Assembly: GCF_002980525.1 (NCBI RefSeq)
Contig: NZ_PVBQ01000001.1
Location: 310,001-374,000, forward strand
DNA: 64,000 nucleotides
Source of the DNA: Sphingobacterium haloxyli
GTDB lineage: Bacteria > Bacteroidota > Bacteroidia > Sphingobacteriales > Sphingobacteriaceae
Direction: 5' to 3'
The translations under genes were made by a program, and so were the position numbers. This document shows positions 9,775-19,002 of this stretch, in pieces (the first letter of the stretch is position 1; each line of letters opens with the position of its first letter). Below the pieces are notes generated by a model. The model was not told the origin of the DNA. It saw nothing but the letters and a program-made list of their open reading frames with translations, and made no database searches.

Positions 9775-11277
9775 TCAAAATGCAGGGTTTTGTTTCAGAT
9801 TGTCGTTTGCTAACACATCCGCAGGCGGAATAGGATATAGCAAATACTGCAAAGCGCTTTTTGGTTTTAGATGCCATTCTTCCAAGAATTTTCCAAACCG
9901 AATTAAGTCTTGTCGTCGATGTCCCTCCCAGAACAGCTCTCTTCCTCTTTCCTCCAAAAGATTGGTCAAATTTAATGAATTTAACGTGGACGCCTGACGA
10001 TTTTCCCGGATATCGTTGACAATTTCCAGTGCTTCCGCTTCTCGCCCCAATCTTAATAATGCTTCTGCTTTCATCAATAACACATCGGCATACCTTATCA
10101 GCACCACATCATTGTCGGCATTGGCATTCATATTCCCATAATCGGGAATGTATTTCACCGGGCGGTAACCATCAAAGGAGCCCGCACCTACTAAAGTAGG
10201 CACTTCTTTCCTAAAGATAACACCATTTAAAGGTTCTCCGTTAGGTCCATATTGCTGGCCGATCAAAAAACCAGCGTTATATCTTCTGGACACCAGAAGC
10301 GGGTGTTCATAATATCGTCTGATATCGTCCTCCTCAAATAAATCGTATAAATCTCCGGTGGCTGCAAATCCATTCCATCCTCCACCGGTTGGCAAGTTCA
10401 TTTCTATCGGGAAAATAGCGTGTAACCATACCCATAAAGAATGTGAACGAACCCCTCCCCGACCTTCGATCGTAAAAAGAAGCTCGGAGGATATTTCATT
10501 GTTGTTTGGCGTGAAGTTATCCCAATAAAAATCGAGTTCCTTTCCTGAAATCTCCTCACTGTATTCAATAACTTTTTCCAGATCCGCGGTGACAAACTGA
10601 GGATTTTTTCGGTCAGCATAAACGCCCCGGTTCAGGTAGAGCCGGGCCAGAAAGCCGCGTGCGCCATTTTTCGACGCGCGATATGCCGGATTATCGTCTG
10701 GCAGGTCCTGCAATGCAGCTTCGACTTCCTGGATAATGAAATCAACAGCGTCCTTTCCTACGAATACCATAGGCGGTTCCAACAAATTGTCGCCTGGATT
10801 GCGAAACGGCACTTGATTGTATAAATCCAAAATCGTAAACATAAAATAGGCTCTTAGGAATCTAGCCTCGGCAGCGATATGTGCTGGTGGATTAAATCCC
10901 AAGACATTCGTCGAATTGAAAACACCACGATTCAATGTTCTCCACACCGATTGGATATAGTTATTTTCGGGGACCCACCGGTGCGCATGAAGCTGTCGGT
11001 ATAGCCCCCCGTTGTCCCATCCCGAAGGCCGAGAAGGAACAATAGCTCCGTCCGCACTCACTTCCTGAAGCAACCATACACTCCCTTCGTGTTGCAAAAA
11101 CACATTGTCGAAATCACGGTAGGCGCGCTCCAACAACGTCGAAACGTCCGTATTCTCATCTAAGAATTCTTGTGCCTGCTCTTTCGTCAGATCTGATTTA
11201 AGGTCTTCATGGAGATCGGTACAAGACACCCCAAGTACTCCCATAGCAAGCAGATTGATAATATATTTGATTTTCAT
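9775..11277 (-). CDS. susD: SusD/RagB-type outer-membrane glycan-binding lipoprotein
   Basis: 500 residues. Lipobox LGVSC places the lipidated Cys at residue 19. The SusD pattern is clear: the early segment EDLKSDLTKEQ, helices such as AEARFLRAYFMFTILDLYNQVPF (tetratricopeptide-like region), and the C-terminal RYADVLLMKAEALLRLGREAEALEIVNDIR and RGRELFWEGHRRQDLIRFGKF. It sits 18 bp after a SusC gene, the standard pair. It would lie on the cell surface, capping the SusC channel and binding the oligosaccharide. The downstream genes suggest a pectic or apiose- and rhamnose-containing ligand. Confidence 0.95.
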   Translation of the reverse strand: MKIKYIINLLAMGVLGVSCTDLHEDLKSDLTKEQAQEFLDENTDVSTLLERAYRDFDNVFLQHEGSVWLLQEVSADGAIVPSRPSGWDNGGLYRQLHAHRWVPENNYIQSVWRTLNRGVFNSTNVLGFNPPAHIAAEARFLRAYFMFTILDLYNQVPFRNPGDNLLEPPMVFVGKDAVDFIIQEVEAALQDLPDDNPAYRASKNGARGFLARLYLNRGVYADRKNPQFVTADLEKVIEYSEEISGKELDFYWDNFTPNNNEISSELLFTIEGRGGVRSHSLWVWLHAIFPIEMNLPTGGGWNGFAATGDLYDLFEEDDIRRYYEHPLLVSRRYNAGFLIGQQYGPNGEPLNGVIFRKEVPTLVGAGSFDGYRPVKYIPDYGNMNANADNDVVLIRYADVLLMKAEALLRLGREAEALEIVNDIRENRQASTLNSLNLTNLLEERGRELFWEGHRRQDLIRFGKFLEEWHLKPKSALQYLLYPIPPADVLANDNLKQNPAF

Positions 11278-11295
11278 CTGTATAAATTTATGCGG

Positions 11296-14244
11296 TTAGA
11301 AAGATGCCGTTAACCCGAGCATAAATGTTCTCGAGGTAGGATAAGGTATGTACTCTATACCTAAAGACGGTACGCCATTCACACCTTTGTTCGTATTCAC
11401 TTCTGGATCGAAACCACTATAATCAGTAATGACAAACAAGTTTTGGCCGGTAAGGGATAACCTGACATTATTGACCCAGTCTCTGTAGGACCCCAGGTTA
11501 TACGATAAGGACATATTTTGGAGACGGAGGTAATTGCCATTTTCCAAAAAACGAGTAGACATGACGTTACCATTCGCGACACTTTCCTTCCCCTGTCCTA
11601 TTTCTGGCGAAGTATTTCGCCCCAACCCAAGGTTAGCCGCCGTGATAACGGCATTGGCGGTGTTGTTGTATAGCTGGTGACCGAATACGCCATTCAAGCT
11701 TGCCGAAAGTGAGAATTTCTTATAATCTAGAGACGTAGAAAGCCCCATCAAGAAATTCGGGTTGGGATCACCTACGACTTCGGAAGTTTCACTATGGCGA
11801 GACAGTCCATTTTCGTCGAGTCCCTCAAATCGAGGCATATAAAAAACAAATAGTGGTTGGTTATTGAGCAGCTGCTGCGAATAATTACCAGGTAATCCAC
11901 TACCATGGATCTGTCCGGTTAAAATGGGGGCACCAGAATAACCGCTGAAGCGGTTTTGTAATATCGTAGCATTGGCCCCGATATCCCATACCACATTTTC
12001 ATTTCGAATGGCCGTATAATTTAACGTGAGCTCTGCGCCATTGTTTCGTATGGTTGCTGGTAAATTCGTCCAGAATTGTGCGGCAGGAGCTGGTTGTAAT
12101 GCAGGGAGCTGGAACAATAGATCATGGGTACGCTTATCGAAATATTCTATAGAACCATTTAGACGGCTTTCAAATAAAGCGAAATCAAGCCCGATATTGT
12201 AGGTTTCCGTAGTTTCCCATCTCAAATCGGGGTTTGCAACATTGTTTAAAGAGATTTGTTGTAACCCGAAGGAGTAGCGTTCCTGCGAAGCTCCCGCCGG
12301 AAATTCTTGGTTTCCCGTGCGACCCCAGCCTAAACGGAGTTTCAAGTGATTTAGTCCCCTGACTTCGTTAAATAGTGATTCTTCCGACAGGACCCATGCC
12401 GCTGCCAACGAAGGAAAATAGCCATACTTGTTATTTGCACCGAACTTGGTGGAACCATCAGCGCGCATGGTCGCTGTTAGGAGGTATTTATCGGAAAAGG
12501 CCATATTTAAACGTCCGAAATACGATTGCAACTGGTTGGTCGGGTCTTTGAAGGAACTAACTCTGATATTGTCACGAGAAGGGTTTTGGAGAATATCAGA
12601 TCCTTTGATTTCAAAGGATGAGAATCCCGTCGCCTCAATATTGGTATACCGATTTTTATAATCTTGGAATTCATAACCAACCAACGCATTCAGTCGCACA
12701 CCATTAAATTCTTTTTCGTAATTCAACGTATGTGTTAGGGTCCGGCTGTCGAGCTGACTATTACTGACGACGGTCTGCCCGAGATCTGTCACCAGGTTTA
12801 AAAATAAGTCGCCAGAAATATCAACAGCGCGATCACCTTTGGCATGATTGATACCTAAGCCGAATTTATAGTTTAAACCATCCATAATACGGAATGTGAC
12901 GCCCATGCTCCCCAGGATATTGGTTATGTTTGCCCTGTCACTGTAATAGTTAATTAACGCTAAGGGATTAGTCGGCAAACCGGGTACGTTTTTGTATTGC
13001 CGCTGTACATAGTTACCCTCCGCATCTTGTAACGGGACGGTCGGGTTCCACTCCAGCGCGTTACTCACCAAGCTACCATAAACGTTCGAGGTCTCTGCAA
13101 TAGGAGCGCCCGATTCGGCTGTATTGGAAGCCATTAAATTAACATCTAATGTGAGTCGATCCTCTGGCAAAAACTTATAACTAGACGTATAATTGCCTGT
13201 ATACTTACGTAACCCAGAGTTCTGGATAATTCCGTCCTGATCGTGATAACCAGCGGATAAGCGATAATTCCCCTTATCATTCCCACCTCCTACGGACATA
13301 TTGACGATATTGGTTTTGGCTACACGCGTTACCGCTTTCAACGCGTCCACATTTGCCCCTCCGTCGTATTCCGAAAGCTGCCGATTTGCTAGCGCACTCC
13401 TGAAGGTAGCGGCATCCATCATCTCTGGAACACGAAATAGGCTGCTGATACCGGTTTGTGCATCCACTGTCAGGCTTGGTGCGCCCGATTTTCCTTTTTT
13501 CGTGGTAATAATCACCACGCCGTTAGCTCCCCGAGAGCCATAGATGGCCGTGGCAGAAGCATCTTTCAAGACATCGATACTGGCGATATCATTCGGATTA
13601 ATAAAATTTAAAGGGTTAGATGTCTCTGCATCCCCTAAGCTCTCTGTAAACGCACCTGGTTTGGTCGATCGACCATCAATAGGCACACCGTCGACAACAA
13701 AAAGTGGCTGGTTTCCAGAACGAACGGAAGAGCTCCCTCGAATTCGGAATGTTACACCCCCGCCCGGCGAACCGCTATTGTTTACGATATCGACACCCGC
13801 CGCCTTTCCTTGAATCAGCTGGTCTGGGGATGTCATCACGCCACGGTTGAAATCATCCTCTCCAACGCGGGTAACAGACCCTGTTAAATCGCGCACACGA
13901 CTTGTACCATAACCGACCACGACGACGGCATCCAACTGCCCTACGTCTTTAACCAAGGCGATGTCTATTTGCGATCGCTGCTGCACGTCTACATCAAAAG
14001 CCTGGTAACCCACATAGCTGAACCGAAGTGCCTGTCCACTTTCTTCAAGCTTCACGGTAAATTGTCCGTTCCCATCGGTATAGGTTTGGTGATCGCTGCC
14101 AATTACGGAAACGCTCACGCCGACAAGCGACGTCCCCGTTTCCGAATCCGTTACCTTCCCCGTCACCGTTCCACTTTGCGCATGCGAGGGCGTGCAAAAA
14201 AATGCCAAAAACACCAATGGCATAAAAAAACGAATAATATGCAT
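11296..14244 (-). CDS. susC: SusC/RagA-type TonB-dependent outer-membrane transporter
   Basis: 982 residues with signal MHIIRFFMPLVFLAFFCTPSHAQ. A carboxypeptidase-regulatory-like domain (about 25-110) is followed by the TonB-box region DAVVVVGYGTSRVRDLTG, a plug domain with the SusC signature (LFVVDGVPID, ASATAIYGSRGANGVVIITTK) and a long beta-barrel ending in Phe (MLGLTASF). It imports oligosaccharides with the SusD partner immediately after it. Only 43 bp separate it from the DUF1537 kinase gene upstream, with no room for a normal promoter, so this transporter seems to be transcribed together with the cytoplasmic sugar-acid genes. That arrangement is unusual for a SusC gene. Confidence 0.96.
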   Translation of the reverse strand: MHIIRFFMPLVFLAFFCTPSHAQSGTVTGKVTDSETGTSLVGVSVSVIGSDHQTYTDGNGQFTVKLEESGQALRFSYVGYQAFDVDVQQRSQIDIALVKDVGQLDAVVVVGYGTSRVRDLTGSVTRVGEDDFNRGVMTSPDQLIQGKAAGVDIVNNSGSPGGGVTFRIRGSSSVRSGNQPLFVVDGVPIDGRSTKPGAFTESLGDAETSNPLNFINPNDIASIDVLKDASATAIYGSRGANGVVIITTKKGKSGAPSLTVDAQTGISSLFRVPEMMDAATFRSALANRQLSEYDGGANVDALKAVTRVAKTNIVNMSVGGGNDKGNYRLSAGYHDQDGIIQNSGLRKYTGNYTSSYKFLPEDRLTLDVNLMASNTAESGAPIAETSNVYGSLVSNALEWNPTVPLQDAEGNYVQRQYKNVPGLPTNPLALINYYSDRANITNILGSMGVTFRIMDGLNYKFGLGINHAKGDRAVDISGDLFLNLVTDLGQTVVSNSQLDSRTLTHTLNYEKEFNGVRLNALVGYEFQDYKNRYTNIEATGFSSFEIKGSDILQNPSRDNIRVSSFKDPTNQLQSYFGRLNMAFSDKYLLTATMRADGSTKFGANNKYGYFPSLAAAWVLSEESLFNEVRGLNHLKLRLGWGRTGNQEFPAGASQERYSFGLQQISLNNVANPDLRWETTETYNIGLDFALFESRLNGSIEYFDKRTHDLLFQLPALQPAPAAQFWTNLPATIRNNGAELTLNYTAIRNENVVWDIGANATILQNRFSGYSGAPILTGQIHGSGLPGNYSQQLLNNQPLFVFYMPRFEGLDENGLSRHSETSEVVGDPNPNFLMGLSTSLDYKKFSLSASLNGVFGHQLYNNTANAVITAANLGLGRNTSPEIGQGKESVANGNVMSTRFLENGNYLRLQNMSLSYNLGSYRDWVNNVRLSLTGQNLFVITDYSGFDPEVNTNKGVNGVPSLGIEYIPYPTSRTFMLGLTASF

Positions 14245-14287
14245 AATTAAGATCTATATATGTTTATAACTATCTTGGTTATTCTCG

Positions 14288-15667
14288 TTAGGATGTTCCC
14301 CGTTCTAACTGAAGAAAATAATCCAGATTCCCAACTTGTCCACCTTTAAAATTAATGGTGATACCCTTTATGTATTCTTTTTTAGCGTGTATACGGCAAA
14401 GTGGGGCGCCAGGTACAATTGGTGACACCATTTCTACAGCATCGATACCCAGATGACGGGCAAATAAGCTGGATGTATCGCCTCCTGCAACGACCAGTCG
14501 TTCGAGTGTAAAAGATTGCGCTATATGATCGGCAACCTGCGCCAGTGCTTTACCATATAAGGCGGCAGTATAACTGTTAATCTGCTGCGCGCTAAACCCC
14601 CGTTGCACAAGGATATCACGTGTCCGTGCTATCCGAGGGTCGTCCGGCCCGATACTGGTATGCACTACCACACTTCTCCCCTGTTTCATTTCGTGCAACA
14701 CTTGTTTGATTATGGTCTCCATATGTATACTAGCGGCTTCCGACAAGAGCTGCTCGCCGTCTACGGCGACATCCGCAAAACCGTGTTCCAGCGCATGGGT
14801 AATCTGCCTACCGGATACTAGCGCGCCACTTCCAGAAAGGACCAATAAAGGCTTTGCTTGTTTAATTGCCGGCCAGTCCGCGCGTGGTGTGAGCACACCA
14901 TTTTTCCTCCACTCGGCACACAGCGCCTTGGACACCGCCGAAGAGCCAACGGAAAACAAGGGCTGCTGATTTCTGGATAAGCCCTCCAAGACGGCACCTA
15001 TCTTTTCCAAATGCCGCTCCGTCATCACGTCAAATAGCACGACCGCTTTAGCGTTATCTCGGTTTTCTTCAATCCAATCGACTATATCGTCTACCGATTG
15101 TTCCAGCTGTGTTACATCGACGAGTATACTCTTTTGGTCTGTCTGCCGCGCCAAATGTAGGCGTAGATCACTTTCTTCCGCAGGCGTAACCGGATGCTTA
15201 GACATACTAGGGTGTCTGTCTAGGCGGAAGACCTCACCCGTTTTACCCGTCCCCATACGCGCAAACAAATTGCCAAAAACACAGAACCTTCCCAGATAGG
15301 GCGCGCCCACGACCAACGGAACCACCTCGCTGGAAAATGCTGCTGCCCCAAGATCGATGGCCTTACCGATACTTCCTACTTCTGGGGATGAGTCGAACGT
15401 GGAACATACTTTATAGTGGAAATGCCGTACATCCATTTCCGAAAATCGGGCAAACACCTGTTGGAGTTGCGTTTCTACTTCTGCCGTCGCCATAGTCCTG
15501 GTCATTCCGGCGACGCCGATGGCTTGCTTGTCGCCAAACATCGCCAGTTGCTCAGGAGTCGGCACTTCGGTAAACAGCACCGTCCGAAGCCCCATTTCTT
15601 CGAGTGTTTCCAAGGCATCGGTCGATCCGGTAAAATCATCTCCATAAAAAGCTATTTTATACGCCAT
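14288..15667 (-). CDS. DUF1537 four-carbon acid-sugar kinase family protein (candidate 3-oxo-isoapionate kinase)
   Basis: 459 residues from the ATG at 15665-15667; the frame runs back 45 codons into the RuBisCO-like gene, but MAYKIAFYGDDFTGSTDALE is the real family N-terminus. That GDDFTGS motif marks the DUF1537 N-terminal domain. The C-terminal nucleotide-binding domain has VVAGGDTSSLFARHLG and FKGGQVGNLDYF. The family phosphorylates acid sugars such as threonate and erythronate, and one member (OiaK) acts on 3-oxo-isoapionate. The immediate neighbour upstream is a RuBisCO-like protein, the same pairing as OiaK/OiaX in D-apiose degradation, so that role is favoured. This is an inference from context. 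Confidence 0.88.
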   Translation of the reverse strand: MAYKIAFYGDDFTGSTDALETLEEMGLRTVLFTEVPTPEQLAMFGDKQAIGVAGMTRTMATAEVETQLQQVFARFSEMDVRHFHYKVCSTFDSSPEVGSIGKAIDLGAAAFSSEVVPLVVGAPYLGRFCVFGNLFARMGTGKTGEVFRLDRHPSMSKHPVTPAEESDLRLHLARQTDQKSILVDVTQLEQSVDDIVDWIEENRDNAKAVVLFDVMTERHLEKIGAVLEGLSRNQQPLFSVGSSAVSKALCAEWRKNGVLTPRADWPAIKQAKPLLVLSGSGALVSGRQITHALEHGFADVAVDGEQLLSEAASIHMETIIKQVLHEMKQGRSVVVHTSIGPDDPRIARTRDILVQRGFSAQQINSYTAALYGKALAQVADHIAQSFTLERLVVAGGDTSSLFARHLGIDAVEMVSPIVPGAPLCRIHAKKEYIKGITINFKGGQVGNLDYFLQLERGTS

Positions 15668-15702
15668 ATGCTTATTATTACTTGGATTTATCTTCGATGA
15701 GC

Positions 15703-16956
15703 TCACTTCGCTCGGTTTCCAAATTTCTCCACTGCCTGTTGCACGGCCGGATATTTCTGGGCTGCTTCTTCTAACGTCAACCCTGTTATCGCGGCTTCCC
15801 AAGCCTGTTTAATAGCCGTCACACCGCCGCTAATACCTCCGGGGTGTGCCATAATCCCCCCTCCGGCCAAGTAGAGATAATCCGTAGCTTGGGTAAACTT
15901 GTAAGTATCTATCGCTTGGCCTCCCCATTGCCCCGAAGAAAGAACGGGCAAAGCCGGCAATATGCCTTTCATAGGTTTCAAACATGCTTTTATGGAGTTT
16001 ATGACCGATTCATCGGATTCCCAGAATTTATTGCGGATGCCATTAACGTGCAATTGGTCCACGCCCGCCAGTCGCCATAGCTTCTGATACGCCGAAAACG
16101 TCACCCCTAACAACGGATGCCGATTCAACATTCCCCATCCATTGCGATGTCCATGGATAGTCAGTTGTCCAATATCCGCAACACGTTTTACGGCGGTTAA
16201 TCCGACACTATACAAACTGACCATTGCACAACTCCCGCCTGCATTGACTATCGTGTCATAGTTTCGGAGCATATTATCCATTTCATCGCTGATGTTGAAT
16301 GCGTACATCACTTTTTTTCCGGTTTTGTCCTGATGCTTATTCAGCACATCCATAACAGCCTGAACCCGGTCCTTAAACGGCGAATTGGCTGCAGAGCCCA
16401 TGAGCTCGTCATCCTTAATGAAATCAATGCCCGCTTCGGCAAGTTTCCTGACAATCTCCGCTGTATCGGCAATTGATAAACCCACACTCGGTTTAATAAT
16501 CGTACCTATCAACGGGGGTTTAGCTTCCGGCGAGATTAGAGCAGCCGTTCCGCTGATACCAAACTTAGGTCCGCGGAACTGCTGTGTATAAGTATCCGGC
16601 AATTGAATATCGACCAGCTTAATACCCGTAAACTGACGTAGCTCGTATAAATTGCCCATGAGCGTCGAGCACAACACTGGTAGATTGGTCCCAAAATTGG
16701 AAAACGACCAGGAAAGCGTAATCTTCCCTCGGTAATACTTTTCAAAAGGTAACTGCTCGGCGTATAACGATGGTACTGTCACGGTATCTAATTCCTCAAC
16801 ATGCTCCACTCGCGCCGCATATCGCAATTTTAATTCTTCGGTTTCGCCCGGTATAGCCACAAATGTACCCGACGATTGTTCGCCCGCCATCACCGCGGCG
16901 GCATCCGCCAGCGGGTAGGGAGTTTCTACGTAATAAGTTGCTTCAATCCTATCCAT
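15703..16956 (-). CDS. RuBisCO-like protein (form IV type; candidate 3-oxo-isoapionate-4-phosphate hydrolase)
   Basis: 417 residues, about the length of form IV RuBisCO-like proteins. Motifs: GTIIKPSVGLS (Lys155, matching the catalytic Lys175), GIDFIKDDELMGS (Lys181 for carbamylation, Asp183 and Glu184 as metal ligands), HGHRNGWG, and the phosphate-binding GGGIMAHPGG. The loop-6 Lys334 of true RuBisCO is not evident: the equivalent stretch is LSSGQWGGQA. It is therefore not a carboxylase but could act on an enolisable branched sugar-acid phosphate. OiaX of the apiose route is a RuBisCO-like enzyme that yields glycolate and 3-phosphoglycerate. The gene overlaps the upstream transporter by 8 bp and is followed by a DUF1537 kinase. 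Confidence 0.92.
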   Translation of the reverse strand: MDRIEATYYVETPYPLADAAAVMAGEQSSGTFVAIPGETEELKLRYAARVEHVEELDTVTVPSLYAEQLPFEKYYRGKITLSWSFSNFGTNLPVLCSTLMGNLYELRQFTGIKLVDIQLPDTYTQQFRGPKFGISGTAALISPEAKPPLIGTIIKPSVGLSIADTAEIVRKLAEAGIDFIKDDELMGSAANSPFKDRVQAVMDVLNKHQDKTGKKVMYAFNISDEMDNMLRNYDTIVNAGGSCAMVSLYSVGLTAVKRVADIGQLTIHGHRNGWGMLNRHPLLGVTFSAYQKLWRLAGVDQLHVNGIRNKFWESDESVINSIKACLKPMKGILPALPVLSSGQWGGQAIDTYKFTQATDYLYLAGGGIMAHPGGISGGVTAIKQAWEAAITGLTLEEAAQKYPAVQQAVEKFGNRAK

Positions 16957-18298
16957 TATCTTCTTTTAATTCTATTCGTTTATAGTCGCTTTTTATTTCT
17001 TTATCTGATTGCTCCGTTTGCATAGCTATCCGCTCCTGCTTTTTTCTCCAATAATTAGCCAATATGGACCCCGAGATGTTCATCCAAGGACTAAATACAG
17101 CAGCAGCTAAGCCAAGTGTTCCTAACTTGCCCATACTCCCTGCTAATCCGCTGGCCATGCCACCATTTTGCAAACCGACCTCCAGCGCCATAGCACGCGC
17201 CGAATAGGCATTCAACCCAAATAGCCTACTGAACCAATATCCAAAGAAGTAGCCTGCAGCATTATGGACAACGGCAGCCAAAAACAATAAAAAACCTATT
17301 TGCATCAAATATTGCTGCCCGGCAGCGGTCGTCACCGCTGTAAAATAAACAATCCCAAACATAGAAAAATAAGGCATTTTCTTGTCCATAGAAGGCCATT
17401 TGCGAGCAAGCACGTGATATCCAAAACCGACTGGTATGGCGCCCAATAAAAAGTGCAGCCCCTCTATAATGGCTACACCGGTAGACGTAAAGCCGTTGAT
17501 AAAAAATGGCCAAAGGTAACCGATGTTAACGAACAGCAGCAACACGATAAATACAGACGTGATCCCTATAGCACGATACCTAGACCGAGGTGCTGTTTTC
17601 AGGTAATCGTGTAATAATCCCGCCCCAATGGGCACGATCATAATCTTTATAATTTCCATTGCCATACTCAAGACGCTGACTTCTACCATCGTCCCAGCGT
17701 AAACCTTCATCATCAGCGGCGTCATCAGTGGTGCGGCCAGTGTTGTCAAGGCCGTTACGGTCACCGACAACACCAGATTGGCTTTCGCAATGTAAACCAT
17801 TACGTTCGACGCTAGCCCACTAGAACAGCAACCTATCAGGATAACCCCCGCGGCAATTTCAGGTTCAAAGCCAAACCCTCTTGTCAAGAGAAATCCGATC
17901 AGGGGCATGATCGTAAATTGCGTAACCAAACCGATAGCAACCCCCTTTCCAGACGCTCCAATGCGTGTAAAATCACGTAATCTCATCTGTATCCCCATGC
18001 CAAACATCACGAGCTGGACGACCACGAGAATCATCCACTTGTTGCGCATATCAAATTCACCCACATGCAGTATACGATCAGGGAAAGTCATGCCCGCTAC
18101 GACAGCAACCACGATCCACATCGTGTATTGGTAGCCTTTGGTCGCGCTAAACGCGCCCATTCCAATGGCACCCAACATGGCAGCCAAGAGCAGTGCATGG
18201 CGGAAGTAGGAAAAACCCGCTACAAAGAAACCAATAGCGGCAACCATCAACATAACGCCCGACGCCACCAAGCCCCATAACCTCACTTTATATATCAT
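16949..18298 (-). CDS. Bile acid:sodium symporter (BASS) family transporter
   Basis: 449 residues with about 10-12 hydrophobic helices and a charged cytoplasmic tail (KKQERIAMQTEQSDKEIKSD). Two family-like segments are visible: IAAGVILIGCCSSGLASNVMVYIAKAN and AMALEVGLQNGGMASGLAGS, the paired discontinuous-helix regions of BASS proteins. Members carry organic anions with sodium, including pantoate and bile acids. Its stop overlaps the start of the RuBisCO-like gene, so uptake of a small sugar acid such as apionate is a reasonable guess. It would provide an inner-membrane route besides the ABC importer in the same run. Confidence 0.85.
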   Translation of the reverse strand: MIYKVRLWGLVASGVMLMVAAIGFFVAGFSYFRHALLLAAMLGAIGMGAFSATKGYQYTMWIVVAVVAGMTFPDRILHVGEFDMRNKWMILVVVQLVMFGMGIQMRLRDFTRIGASGKGVAIGLVTQFTIMPLIGFLLTRGFGFEPEIAAGVILIGCCSSGLASNVMVYIAKANLVLSVTVTALTTLAAPLMTPLMMKVYAGTMVEVSVLSMAMEIIKIMIVPIGAGLLHDYLKTAPRSRYRAIGITSVFIVLLLFVNIGYLWPFFINGFTSTGVAIIEGLHFLLGAIPVGFGYHVLARKWPSMDKKMPYFSMFGIVYFTAVTTAAGQQYLMQIGFLLFLAAVVHNAAGYFFGYWFSRLFGLNAYSARAMALEVGLQNGGMASGLAGSMGKLGTLGLAAAVFSPWMNISGSILANYWRKKQERIAMQTEQSDKEIKSDYKRIELKEDNG

Positions 18299-18305
18299 AT
18301 GACGA

Positions 18306-18968
18306 TTAGGATTGATCGCATAAACCCGCTAAGTGATCTACCGCGATACCCGGACTACTGAAGATGGGCACCTTCCGTTCATGTGCTGGCATTTGATCCA
18401 CGACGCGCGCCATGGAAGCCTGTGCCAATAGAATCACATCAACCTGATCGGATAGTTCGCGAAGCGCTTGCATTACCATTCGGTCATGTTTGGGAGCGTC
18501 TCCACTCATCAGAGCCTCAAAAGCACCTTCACATAATCTACTCACAAGCTCCACATCTTTCCCCGCTTTTTCCGCCCTGCGCAGCACCAAATCGCTTGTA
18601 GGTTCTAAGGTGGTGGGCAATGTTGCCACGACACCTATCCGCTTCCCTTCAGCAACGGCACGGTCCGCCATCGGCTGATCCACACGGATAACGGGCACAC
18701 CAGCCTTCAATGCTGCTTGCTCTACTGCTCTGCCTATAGAAGAGCAAGTCACCATAATCAGCTCGGCTCCCGCATCTTCGGCTGATGCCACGTAATTCAT
18801 GACGCGCTCCGCGGTCTTGTCTTCCAACCGTCCTTTAGCAATAACGTCCTTGATCAAACTGTCATCGACAATGTTAAAAATCTCTGCGTGAACTGCTTTT
18901 TCATCAAACAACTGTTGAAATACCGGCACTAGTGTTGCCGACGTATGAACTAATCCTATCTTCTTCAT
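18306..18968 (-). CDS. Aspartate/glutamate racemase-superfamily protein lacking the second cysteine
   Basis: 220 residues, cytoplasmic. The N-terminus MKKIGLVHTSATLVPVFQQLF and the segment ELIMVTCSSIGRAVE (first cysteine, about residue 79) match the Asp/Glu racemase fold. At the position of the second catalytic cysteine the protein reads VILLAQASMARVV, with Ala-Ser in place of Cys-Thr, so ordinary two-base racemisation is unlikely. It lies between the FGGY kinase (34 bp) and the BASS transporter (7 bp), inside the sugar-acid run. Relatives with one cysteine include isomerases and decarboxylases of acids; a role on a sugar-acid intermediate is possible, but no reaction can be assigned. Confidence 0.8.
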   Translation of the reverse strand: MKKIGLVHTSATLVPVFQQLFDEKAVHAEIFNIVDDSLIKDVIAKGRLEDKTAERVMNYVASAEDAGAELIMVTCSSIGRAVEQAALKAGVPVIRVDQPMADRAVAEGKRIGVVATLPTTLEPTSDLVLRRAEKAGKDVELVSRLCEGAFEALMSGDAPKHDRMVMQALRELSDQVDVILLAQASMARVVDQMPAHERKVPIFSSPGIAVDHLAGLCDQS

Positions 18969-19002
18969 ATCTATTTATTATTTTATTGTGTGTTTCTGGA
19001 CG

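Noticed and set aside
15703-16956. Carbon-fixing RuBisCO
   Set aside because: Short length, no loop-6 lysine, no phosphoribulokinase or small subunit, and a catabolic setting.
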